This document shows positions 32,095 to 39,026 of a stretch of 64,000 nucleotides of DNA, piece by piece; the first letter of the stretch is position 1, and each line of letters opens with the position of its first letter. The position numbers were made by a program, and so were the translations under genes. The notes under the pieces were generated by a model that saw only the letters and a list, made by a program, of their open reading frames with translations, did no database searches and had not been told where the DNA came from. The stretch covers positions 263,937-327,936 of the forward strand of contig CAZUJF010000002.1 in assembly GCA_964619955.1 (NCBI GenBank). Direction: 5' to 3'. Source of the DNA: JACQFK01 sp964619955 (GTDB taxonomy: Bacteria > Planctomycetota > MHYJ01 > JACPRB01).

Positions 32095-32430
32095 ATGCCC
32101 GGACCCAGATTCATTCGCTGTGGGAAGTGCCAGGTCGTGATGGGGCTGCGGTACTTCGTCAGCACCCATCGGCGTGCGAACGGGGTCGACTGCCCGAGCG
32201 TCCCCTGCTCCGTATGCACGAATCCGGTCGGTCGCGAGGGTCTGACCGCCTTCGGTGAGGCCGTCTGCTCCGACGGATGTGCACGGCATCACCCCATGGC
32301 GCAGGAGGCGTGGAATGCCGCCAGGATGGCCCTTATCAAGGCGGAGCGCGATGTGGCAGACCAACTGTCCGCCATGCAGCGGGCCCAGAAGTTGCCCCTG
32401 ATCTACCAGCGTCTTCGTCGCGCGAGCTAG
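32095..32430 (+). CDS. Small zinc-ribbon protein inside the tra operon
   Basis: 111 aa, starting 4 nt after the traK stop. It has CxxC at residues 9-12 (RCGKCQV), then DCPSVPCSVC and AVCSDGCARHH, i.e. two probable zinc sites, followed by a helical tail (MAQEAWNAARMALIKAERDVADQL). It lacks a signal peptide, so it is probably cytoplasmic, perhaps a regulator. It is not part of the canonical F or SXT tra set. No named family recognised. Confidence 0.65.
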   Translation: MPGPRFIRCGKCQVVMGLRYFVSTHRRANGVDCPSVPCSVCTNPVGREGLTAFGEAVCSDGCARHHPMAQEAWNAARMALIKAERDVADQLSAMQRAQKLPLIYQRLRRAS

Positions 32431-32442
32431 GGAGGATCGACC

Positions 32443-33627
32443 ATGGAGAACTCGTCACCGGAATCGGCCAGAAGTCAGCGTTCGCGCCTTCTGCGTCTTC
32501 TCCTCCTCTCCGGGGGAGGGATCGGCGTCCTTTTCATCCTGGGCCGCAGCTGCGGGCCCACGGGAGACGACGCCGCGGCTGCGAAAGAGCCCCATCGGGA
32601 CGCGCGCGTGTCCGGCCGCGATGGCGGCGGCGCCTCTCTCGGGTTCGACGATCTTACGATCGGGCAGGAGTACAAGACCTCGGTCGCGAGCCAGGGGCAT
32701 CGCGTAAGCACGCTCGAACAGGACGTGAGCGGCCTGCGCAAGGATTTCGACCAACTGAAATCCGAGCTCGCGAAGTCGGCTGAGGCCCAGGGAGCCCAAC
32801 TCTCGCGTCTCGAGGAGATCGCCCGCCTGGTCCAGGGCCTCGCATCGCCTCGGCTCGAAATCGCGTCCACTCAAGCCACCTCCAAGGCCGAGGCGACCGA
32901 GAAGGGCGTCCGCCTTCTCACGTTCGCGGGCTCCGAGGGGCCATCCGCACCCCGGCGGGCACTTCGGATTCCGACCGCCTCGGCCGGGGAAGCCACGGTG
33001 CTCAACGGCGTCTTCGCCCCGACCGGCGGGGAACCCTCGCCCATCCGCCTCCGTCTCGACGCGGCGATCCTCGGCCCCTCGAAGTCGCGCGTTCCGCTTC
33101 GGGATGCGATCCTCATCGGGAAGGCGGCGGGGGACGCGAACGCGACCCGGGTCACCGTCGAACTCGTCAGCTTCTCCTACGTGAAGCAGGGCGGACAGTC
33201 GATCGAGGTGCCGGTCCGGGGGTACGTCGTCGGCGAAGACGGGATGGAGGGGATTCCCGGGACTTACCTCTACCGCCTTGAGGACCAGGTCCCCCTCGCC
33301 ATCGTCACCGACGGAGTGGCAGGATTCACGAGCGCGCTCGCCGAACGCGAGACGACTCGCTCGGTCACGCCCTACGGGGGATCGACGAGCGTCGTAACGG
33401 GCGATCCTCTCAAGTACGCGGGCCTCAAGGCCGGCGCCGGCACATCTTCGAAAGTCGGGGACATCCTGGCGGAGCGCATGCGCGAGCTCCGCCCGGCGGT
33501 CTGGACCCCCGCGGAGAAGCGCGTCAAGGTCGTCTTCCTCGAAGGCGTCACACTCGAAGGTTTCGATCCCCAGGAGGCCAAAGATGGCGAAGAGCATCCT
33601 TTCCGCGACCTTGATCTTCATCGGTAG
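32443..33627 (+). CDS. traB: TraB-family (VirB10-like) channel protein
   Basis: 394 aa. A cytoplasmic start, one membrane span (LRLLLLSGGGIGVLFILGR, residues ~17-35), a coiled coil (QGHRVSTLEQDVSGLRKDFD through ~residue 130) and a C-terminal beta-barrel domain: GVFAPTGGEPSPIRLRLDAAILGPS, DAILIGKAAGDANATRV, EVPVRGYVVGEDGMEGIPG, AVWTPAEKRVKVVFLEGVTL. This is the TraB/VirB10 layout linking inner and outer membranes. The 3' end overlaps the lipoprotein gene by 44 nt in another frame. Confidence 0.85.
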   Translation: MENSSPESARSQRSRLLRLLLLSGGGIGVLFILGRSCGPTGDDAAAAKEPHRDARVSGRDGGGASLGFDDLTIGQEYKTSVASQGHRVSTLEQDVSGLRKDFDQLKSELAKSAEAQGAQLSRLEEIARLVQGLASPRLEIASTQATSKAEATEKGVRLLTFAGSEGPSAPRRALRIPTASAGEATVLNGVFAPTGGEPSPIRLRLDAAILGPSKSRVPLRDAILIGKAAGDANATRVTVELVSFSYVKQGGQSIEVPVRGYVVGEDGMEGIPGTYLYRLEDQVPLAIVTDGVAGFTSALAERETTRSVTPYGGSTSVVTGDPLKYAGLKAGAGTSSKVGDILAERMRELRPAVWTPAEKRVKVVFLEGVTLEGFDPQEAKDGEEHPFRDLDLHR

Positions 33628-33988
33628 CGCCCTGGCTGCGTGCCAGTCGGGGCCTGGTTCGGCGCCCGAACCGGCCTACCGCACGGGACCGAAGCTCCTT
33701 GCGACGAACGACCCCCTGGTCCCGAAGCGCGAGTTCCCGGCCTGGAACCCGCCCCGGCAGTTCGCGGTCTGGGCCCATCCGCGGACCGACACCGCGCAGG
33801 GAATCCTGCTCGGGGGGCAGTGGATCCTCGAGAACCTGACCGACGGCGGCTGGTACGTGGAGGATCTCGCGGAGCGCGATCCACTCCCCGACGCTGAAGC
33901 GACACCCGAAGATCTGGAATCAGCGCGCCGATCGGTCGGTGTCGGGAAACTTTCCGAATTCGTCATCCCCTATCGAGTGAAGGAATAG
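33584..33988 (+). CDS. TraV-like lipoprotein
   Basis: 134 aa. Lipoprotein signal LSATLIFIGSALAACQSG (lipobox LAAC). The mature part carries PKREFPAWNPPRQFAVWAHPRTDTAQGILLGGQWILENL and ends FVIPYRVKE. F-type TraV is a small outer-membrane lipoprotein contacting TraB and TraK, and this gene is in the TraV position after traB. The usual TraV Cys motif is not visible, so the call depends on context and lipidation. Confidence 0.6.
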   Translation: MAKSILSATLIFIGSALAACQSGPGSAPEPAYRTGPKLLATNDPLVPKREFPAWNPPRQFAVWAHPRTDTAQGILLGGQWILENLTDGGWYVEDLAERDPLPDAEATPEDLESARRSVGVGKLSEFVIPYRVKE

Positions 33989-33991
33989 CGG

Positions 33992-36487
33992 ATGGTCTTT
34001 CCGTGGTCAGTGCTCCAGAAGCGCGATCGTGCGTCGCTCGCCGCAGGGCTTCCCCACGATTCCTTCGATCCGGAAGGAAGCGTCTTCCTCGGCCGCGACG
34101 GCTCGCTCGGCCTCGCCTGGCAGGTGGGGATGATCGATGCCGAAACTCGGAGTCCTTCCGACCTTGAGGCCCTCTCCTCGCGGTTCGCGGAACTCTTCAA
34201 GCACGTCCCCTCGGGGGCGGCCGTCCAGTTCATCGTGCTCTCGGACCGGGAGATGACTTCCGAGCTTCGTCCATGGACCAGCGAGGTCGCGGAGGATGTC
34301 TCCCCGGGCGAGCGGGCGGCGGCGGAACTCGTGTCCTCCCATGCGCGGATCCTCTCTGGGATGTCGATCGAGGACGAGGGGCGTCCCTTTCATGCCAGGC
34401 GCCTCAAACTCTACCTGACGGTGAGGATCTTCCCGGGTCTTTCCCCGTCGCCCAAGACGACGATCGAGGCCTACGGCCGGGAGAAGGAGCGGCTGCTGGA
34501 GACCGGCTCGACGATCGAAGGCTTTTTCTCCCAGATGCAGGTACCGTGCTCGCGCCTGGACGGCGGGAAGCTGAAGGAGGTGCTCTACACCCTGCTCAAT
34601 CCCCGGCGCCGCGCGAGCGTCCCGGTCCGGCCTTTCCGGGAGGATGAGCCCCTGCGCCACCAGGTGGTCCGAAGTGGGGCCTCCTTCAACGCGGAGAGCG
34701 GCCAGATCACGCTCGACGGCACGTCCGTCCGGGTCCTATCCATGGTCGAACTGCCCCTCGAAACGCTTCCGGGCCTCGTTTCGCGTTCGCGGGACGGCAC
34801 CCCTTCGATCCTCGACGTCCTCCCCGACTGCCTTCTCCTCTACGACATCGAGATCCTGGACGACTACGAGGCGAAGCGCTCGCTCGAGAAGAAGTACGCC
34901 TTCGCGTGGAACCAGCTCCGCACGCGGAAGAAGGTGAACATCGCCGCGATCGAGGAAGATGCGAACGGGGCTCTCGGCGAGCTCCTGGCCGGTCGCCGGC
35001 TTCTCCGGGCCCGCCTCCACGTCGTGGTCTCCGGAGAAAAGCCGGAAGAGGCCGCGGTGCGGAGTTCGTCGGCCAAGCGGCTCCTCCAGGATCTGGGTCT
35101 CGACGTCGTGGAGGAAGACGCGCTCGCCCTTTCCCTCTTCCTCCAGTCGCTCCCCTTGTCGTACGACCCCGCCTACGATCGCGCGCTCAAGCGCTCGCGT
35201 TCCATCGTGTCGACCAACCTCGCGGATCTCCTGCCGATCTACGGACCCTACCGGGGAACGCCGACGCCGGAGATCCTGCTGCAGAACCGGCGCGGAGAGC
35301 CCATCTCGTTCTCGTTTTTCGATTCGCAGGTCGCCCCTCACGGGATCGTGACGGGGACTTCAGGCGCGGGGAAAAGCTTCTTCACGAACTACTTCGCCGC
35401 GTCTGTCCGGAAGAAGGGTTCGCCCGTCTTCATCCTCGACCGCGGCAACTCCTACCGGAAGCTCTCGGACGTCCTCGGGGGCCAGTACATCACCTTCGAC
35501 CCCGACCGGCCGCTCCGGATCAACCCCATCGGGAGGGCGGAGGCCTTCGACAAGGAGCGGCTCCTCTTCGTGAAGGACATCCTCTCGGAGATGTGCGCTC
35601 AGGGGGAGGAACCCGTCCGGAAGGAGGAGCGGACCGTCCTTGAGAACGCAGTCCTGAAGGCCGTCGAGCGAAAGCGCACGGGCGAGGTGTTCGTGTCCGA
35701 CGTCTACCAGGCGCTCCTTGAGGAAGCGAAAACCGGCCCCGGATCGCTCCGGCGCGACCTCGACCGCCTCACGCTGTCGCTGAAACCCTTCGTTGGGCAG
35801 GGCGCCTACGCCGGGTTCTTCGACGGACCGAGCGAGGTCGACTTCAGCCGGGGCTTCACGGTCTTTGAGTTGGGCGAGATCGCGCTCCGGAAGGAGATCG
35901 CCCCCGTCATCCTGATGGCGATCCTTTACAACGTGGCGGACTTCTGCGCGCGGCCTGAGAACCTGGGGCTCCGGAAGTACCTCGTCCTCGACGAGGCCTG
36001 GACGCTCCTCGAAAGCCCGGCGACCTCGCGCTTCATCGTGAACGCGCTCAAGACCTACCGGAAGCTCGGGACATCGGCCGTCATGGTGACCCAGCAGGTT
36101 GCCGACTTCGACGGACGCGCGGGGGCGGCCATCCTCGCGAATGCCCCCAACCGCGTGTTTCTGCGGCAGACGCCCGAGACCCTCCTCGCCATGGAGAAGC
36201 ACCTCTCGCTCTCCCCCGAGAAGAAGAAGGCGATCGGAAGCCTTCGGACCGTGAAGGGGAAGTACAGCGAGATGTTCCTCTCGATGGGCGACGAATCGGC
36301 GGGTGTCGCGCGGCTCATCCCCGACCCCTACTTCTATCTCCTCGCCACAAGCGATGCGGCAGAGAACTCGAAGCTCTACGCGGAGGCGGAGCGGAAGCGG
36401 ATTGCGGGCGAGGTTTCGCCCATGCTCGCCGCGATTCGGGAACTCGCAGGCGCCTCACACATCTCCGACCCCCGGAGGGCCGCCTAG
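33992..36487 (+). CDS. traC: TraC (VirB4-family) transfer ATPase
   Basis: 831 aa. The N-terminal TraC_F-like region contains SLGLAWQVGMIDAETRSPSDLEALSSRF and a TTIEAYGREKERLLETGSTIEGFFSQ block. The RecA-like C-terminal half has Walker A GTSGAGKS at residues 455-462, then KGSPVFILDRGNSYRKLSDVLGGQYI, Walker B KYLVLDEAWTLLES near 665 and the TYRKLGTSAVMVTQQVADF sensor segment. The protein powers pilus assembly and substrate export from the cytoplasmic face. It starts 3 nt after the lipoprotein stop and is followed without a gap by the TraG-type gene. Confidence 0.92.
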   Translation: MVFPWSVLQKRDRASLAAGLPHDSFDPEGSVFLGRDGSLGLAWQVGMIDAETRSPSDLEALSSRFAELFKHVPSGAAVQFIVLSDREMTSELRPWTSEVAEDVSPGERAAAELVSSHARILSGMSIEDEGRPFHARRLKLYLTVRIFPGLSPSPKTTIEAYGREKERLLETGSTIEGFFSQMQVPCSRLDGGKLKEVLYTLLNPRRRASVPVRPFREDEPLRHQVVRSGASFNAESGQITLDGTSVRVLSMVELPLETLPGLVSRSRDGTPSILDVLPDCLLLYDIEILDDYEAKRSLEKKYAFAWNQLRTRKKVNIAAIEEDANGALGELLAGRRLLRARLHVVVSGEKPEEAAVRSSSAKRLLQDLGLDVVEEDALALSLFLQSLPLSYDPAYDRALKRSRSIVSTNLADLLPIYGPYRGTPTPEILLQNRRGEPISFSFFDSQVAPHGIVTGTSGAGKSFFTNYFAASVRKKGSPVFILDRGNSYRKLSDVLGGQYITFDPDRPLRINPIGRAEAFDKERLLFVKDILSEMCAQGEEPVRKEERTVLENAVLKAVERKRTGEVFVSDVYQALLEEAKTGPGSLRRDLDRLTLSLKPFVGQGAYAGFFDGPSEVDFSRGFTVFELGEIALRKEIAPVILMAILYNVADFCARPENLGLRKYLVLDEAWTLLESPATSRFIVNALKTYRKLGTSAVMVTQQVADFDGRAGAAILANAPNRVFLRQTPETLLAMEKHLSLSPEKKKAIGSLRTVKGKYSEMFLSMGDESAGVARLIPDPYFYLLATSDAAENSKLYAEAERKRIAGEVSPMLAAIRELAGASHISDPRRAA

Positions 36488-37984
36488 ATGGACTTCGACG
36501 GCGGCATAACTCCGATCGACACTCTCTACGAGTGGACGGGGCTCGTTCTTGCCGAGCGCTTCGCGGATACGCTTCTCTGGAGCCGGCTCTTCGTGGGCAT
36601 CCTGATCGCCGCGGCGATCCTGCGGCTCTTCTACCTATCTCAGAAGAAGGAGTCCTACTTCGACCTCGTGGCGTACCCGGTGTACCTCGCCTTCATGCTC
36701 TTCCTCGTTTCTCCAGTGACCGTCACGGTGAGGCCGAAGAACACGGTCTACAACCGGCTGTGGGATCAGGTCGACACCACACAGATCGAGTGGGCCGGAA
36801 AGAAGAGCGGCCAAAGCACCGGCCAGGAGACGTTCCAAGTCCGTGTCCCCCGGATCATCGGGGTGTCGCACCGGTTGACGGACGGTCTCGTCCGCCAGTT
36901 CGTGGGCGGCCTCGAGAATGACGTGGGCTACACGCTATTTCGCTGGCAGGCGGTCGTCGCGAGCCTGAAGCAGGCCTCGATTCTCGATCCCCAGCTCTCC
37001 GAGCGCTTCCACACGTTCCTTCGCTACTGCTACTGGCCGGCCCAGGCGGCACGGGGGACCCCGGTGGGCGGAGAAGACGGGGGCTCCGATCGACCGCTCC
37101 CGCTTCGGGAGCCTACCGACTCCCTCTACCAGGGCCTTGAGATGCCGATGGCGCAGGATTGGATTCCCTGCGCCGCGATGAGGGGCTCCCTCGCCACCGG
37201 CCTTCGCCAGCACGTCATCTCGAATGACGTTCACTCCGAGGCCCTTCGGGCGGGCGTGGGCCTGGTCGGCGGAAAGAACCCGGACCTCGTCGAGAGTTAT
37301 CTGACGCGGCTCATCTACAACGAGACCTTCGGCGGAGGATCCAGAGGCGAGATGGCCCTCCTGAAGAACGCCGTGCCGGACTACTCGAGCTGGGACCAGC
37401 AGTACATGGGCACCGCGAAGTACGGTTCGGTCGCGCAGGGGGTTTCCGGCCTCCTTGGGCTCGTCTCCTCGTTTTGGGAAGGATCGAGCCATGAGACCCT
37501 GGGGCCGACGCTCTACTATCGGCTGACGCTCTTCGCCCCCTACTTGTATGGACTTCTCCAGGCCGTGATCCTGATGGCGTTCCCCATCGCCGGGCTCTGG
37601 TCGCTTTGGCCGGGCTCCTGGACGGCGGTCCTCAACTTTCTCAAGCTTTGGACCTCGATCAAGATCTGGCCGATCTTCTGGACCTTCCTTTCCTCCTTCA
37701 ACATCTATCGTCTGAACCTTCCTCCTGATGATCCGTTGGGAGCCGAAGGAACGGGCGGCTCGGCCGCGATGTTCGCCTCCGTCGCCGCCATGTACGTGCT
37801 TGTCCCGGTCCTCTCCTTCATGATCATGAATCTCGTCTCGCAGGCGGGGATGCTCACGATCTCGGCCTTCACGGGGTCCGGCACCGGAGCCGGACCCGCG
37901 GTCGGCACCCTCGTTACGGGCGTCTCGGCGGCGGGCAAGGCGGGCGCGCTCGCAGGCCAGTTGGCCCAGGGCTCGCGCAGATGA
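36488..37984 (+). CDS. TraG N-terminal-type membrane protein (no long C-terminal domain)
   Basis: 498 aa. An N-terminal pair of spans (LLWSRLFVGILIAAAILRLFYL, LVAYPVYLAFMLFLVSPV) precedes a large periplasmic section, then several spans from about residue 335 (LTLFAPYLYGLLQAVILMAFPIAGLW; IKIWPIFWTFLSSFNIY; MFASVAAMYVLVPVLSFMIMNLV). This is the TraG_N pattern for mating-pair formation. F TraG is about 940 aa with a C-terminal entry-exclusion/stabilisation domain; this one ends shortly after the last span, so that domain is missing. It is the last gene of the rightward core operon. Confidence 0.78.
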   Translation: MDFDGGITPIDTLYEWTGLVLAERFADTLLWSRLFVGILIAAAILRLFYLSQKKESYFDLVAYPVYLAFMLFLVSPVTVTVRPKNTVYNRLWDQVDTTQIEWAGKKSGQSTGQETFQVRVPRIIGVSHRLTDGLVRQFVGGLENDVGYTLFRWQAVVASLKQASILDPQLSERFHTFLRYCYWPAQAARGTPVGGEDGGSDRPLPLREPTDSLYQGLEMPMAQDWIPCAAMRGSLATGLRQHVISNDVHSEALRAGVGLVGGKNPDLVESYLTRLIYNETFGGGSRGEMALLKNAVPDYSSWDQQYMGTAKYGSVAQGVSGLLGLVSSFWEGSSHETLGPTLYYRLTLFAPYLYGLLQAVILMAFPIAGLWSLWPGSWTAVLNFLKLWTSIKIWPIFWTFLSSFNIYRLNLPPDDPLGAEGTGGSAAMFASVAAMYVLVPVLSFMIMNLVSQAGMLTISAFTGSGTGAGPAVGTLVTGVSAAGKAGALAGQLAQGSRR

Positions 37985-37997
37985 TCAGATCATTGAT

Positions 37998-38052
37998 CTT
38001 TTAGAACTCCCGGTCAAGAATACGCAGGCCCATGACAGCCCCCATTATGGGG
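37998..38052 (+). promoter_or_regulatory. Candidate promoter with palindrome before the sigma/kinase genes
   Basis: TTGATC followed 17-18 nt later by AAGAAT/AGAATA could be a weak sigma70-type promoter. Downstream is a palindrome CCCCA-TTA-TGGGG at 38040-38052, suited to a repressor or activator dimer. It lies in the 127-nt gap between the TraG-type gene and the sigma factor gene. Confidence 0.35.
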
Positions 38053-38111
38053 CACCATGGGTACTCGCGGCGACCGGGAAGAGGCAGGGGTGGAAGAGGA
38101 GCGAGGCCGAT

Positions 38112-39026
38112 ATGGCACAGCTTCCCGGAAGGCGGTTCCTTCGCTCGAACAAGGAAGGCGAGGGGCCGGGGGTCTTAACGACGCTTCTCCGCGTCTACAT
38201 CGAAGAGCGCGACCGGAACGCCCTGGACACCTTCTTCGAACTGCTCTACGAAGACCACTTCACCGATCTCGCGATCCAGGTCCACAGCTACGGCAAGGCG
38301 AGCGAGGTCACCGTCAAGGAAGTCATAGACGACTCGCTCGCCAAGTTGGTCGAAGACGTCGTCAAGGAGAAGTATCGCAAGGCCCCAGCGAGCGCGGCAG
38401 AGCACATCAAGTACCTTCTTCGGCGTCGCTTCATCGACCGACGCCGGTACTGGGATCGGGACCACGAGGATGTTGTCGACCACCGCGAGACGATCGTCGA
38501 CCAGAGCGCCAAGAGCCCGGCCAAGCAAGCCCAGGTCCGTGAGAGCGAGGCCCTCCTTGACGCACGACTGGAAGGAGCCCTCGCCTCAATGACCGAAGAG
38601 GGCGCTCGAATGATCCGATTGCGCCTCGAAGGGCGACCGCATGAGGAGATCGCCCAGGAATTCGGGCTGTCCGAAGCGTCGGCCCGAAAGGCCTACTTCC
38701 GGGCCGTCAATCAGCTCATGGCCAACCTGGTCACTCATTCACCTTCTCTCGTTTTGCGTCTCAACGAACTGAGGGCAGCTTGGGCCTCCAAGTCTCAAGA
38801 GCAGGCCTGGCCGACTTTTGACGCCATACGCGACGCGCTGCCCCGCATCACCGAGCGCGTGCGAACCGCGATCGACCGACTCCATTTCCAGGGGGTGAGT
38901 CGAGAATCCCTCGCCGCCGAGTTCGGTGCAGAGACGCTCGAGCTCCTCCTTCGCCGCGGCTACGACCTCCTCGAGGCCCGCTTCAAGGTCTCCTTCCCGG
39001 AGGCCTTCGAGCGGGCGAAATCGTGA
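38112..39026 (+). CDS. ICE-encoded sigma-70/ECF-like sigma factor
   Basis: 304 aa, with GAGGAG about 9 nt before the ATG. Region-2-like helices are seen in VTTLLRVYIEERDRNALDTFFELLYEDHFTDLA and SAAEHIKYLLRRRFIDRRRYW. A region-4 helix-turn-helix is in LEGALASMTEEGARMIRLRLEGRPHEEIAQEFGLSEASARKAYFRAV. About 90 further residues follow with a second small helical domain (TERVRTAIDRLHFQGVSRESLAAEFGAETLELLLRRG), longer than a minimal ECF factor. The stop overlaps the kinase start by 4 nt (GTGA at 39023-39026). Sigma factors paired with Ser/Thr kinases are known to be activated by phosphorylation in some groups; this one may respond the same way. Confidence 0.75.
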   Translation: MAQLPGRRFLRSNKEGEGPGVLTTLLRVYIEERDRNALDTFFELLYEDHFTDLAIQVHSYGKASEVTVKEVIDDSLAKLVEDVVKEKYRKAPASAAEHIKYLLRRRFIDRRRYWDRDHEDVVDHRETIVDQSAKSPAKQAQVRESEALLDARLEGALASMTEEGARMIRLRLEGRPHEEIAQEFGLSEASARKAYFRAVNQLMANLVTHSPSLVLRLNELRAAWASKSQEQAWPTFDAIRDALPRITERVRTAIDRLHFQGVSRESLAAEFGAETLELLLRRGYDLLEARFKVSFPEAFERAKS

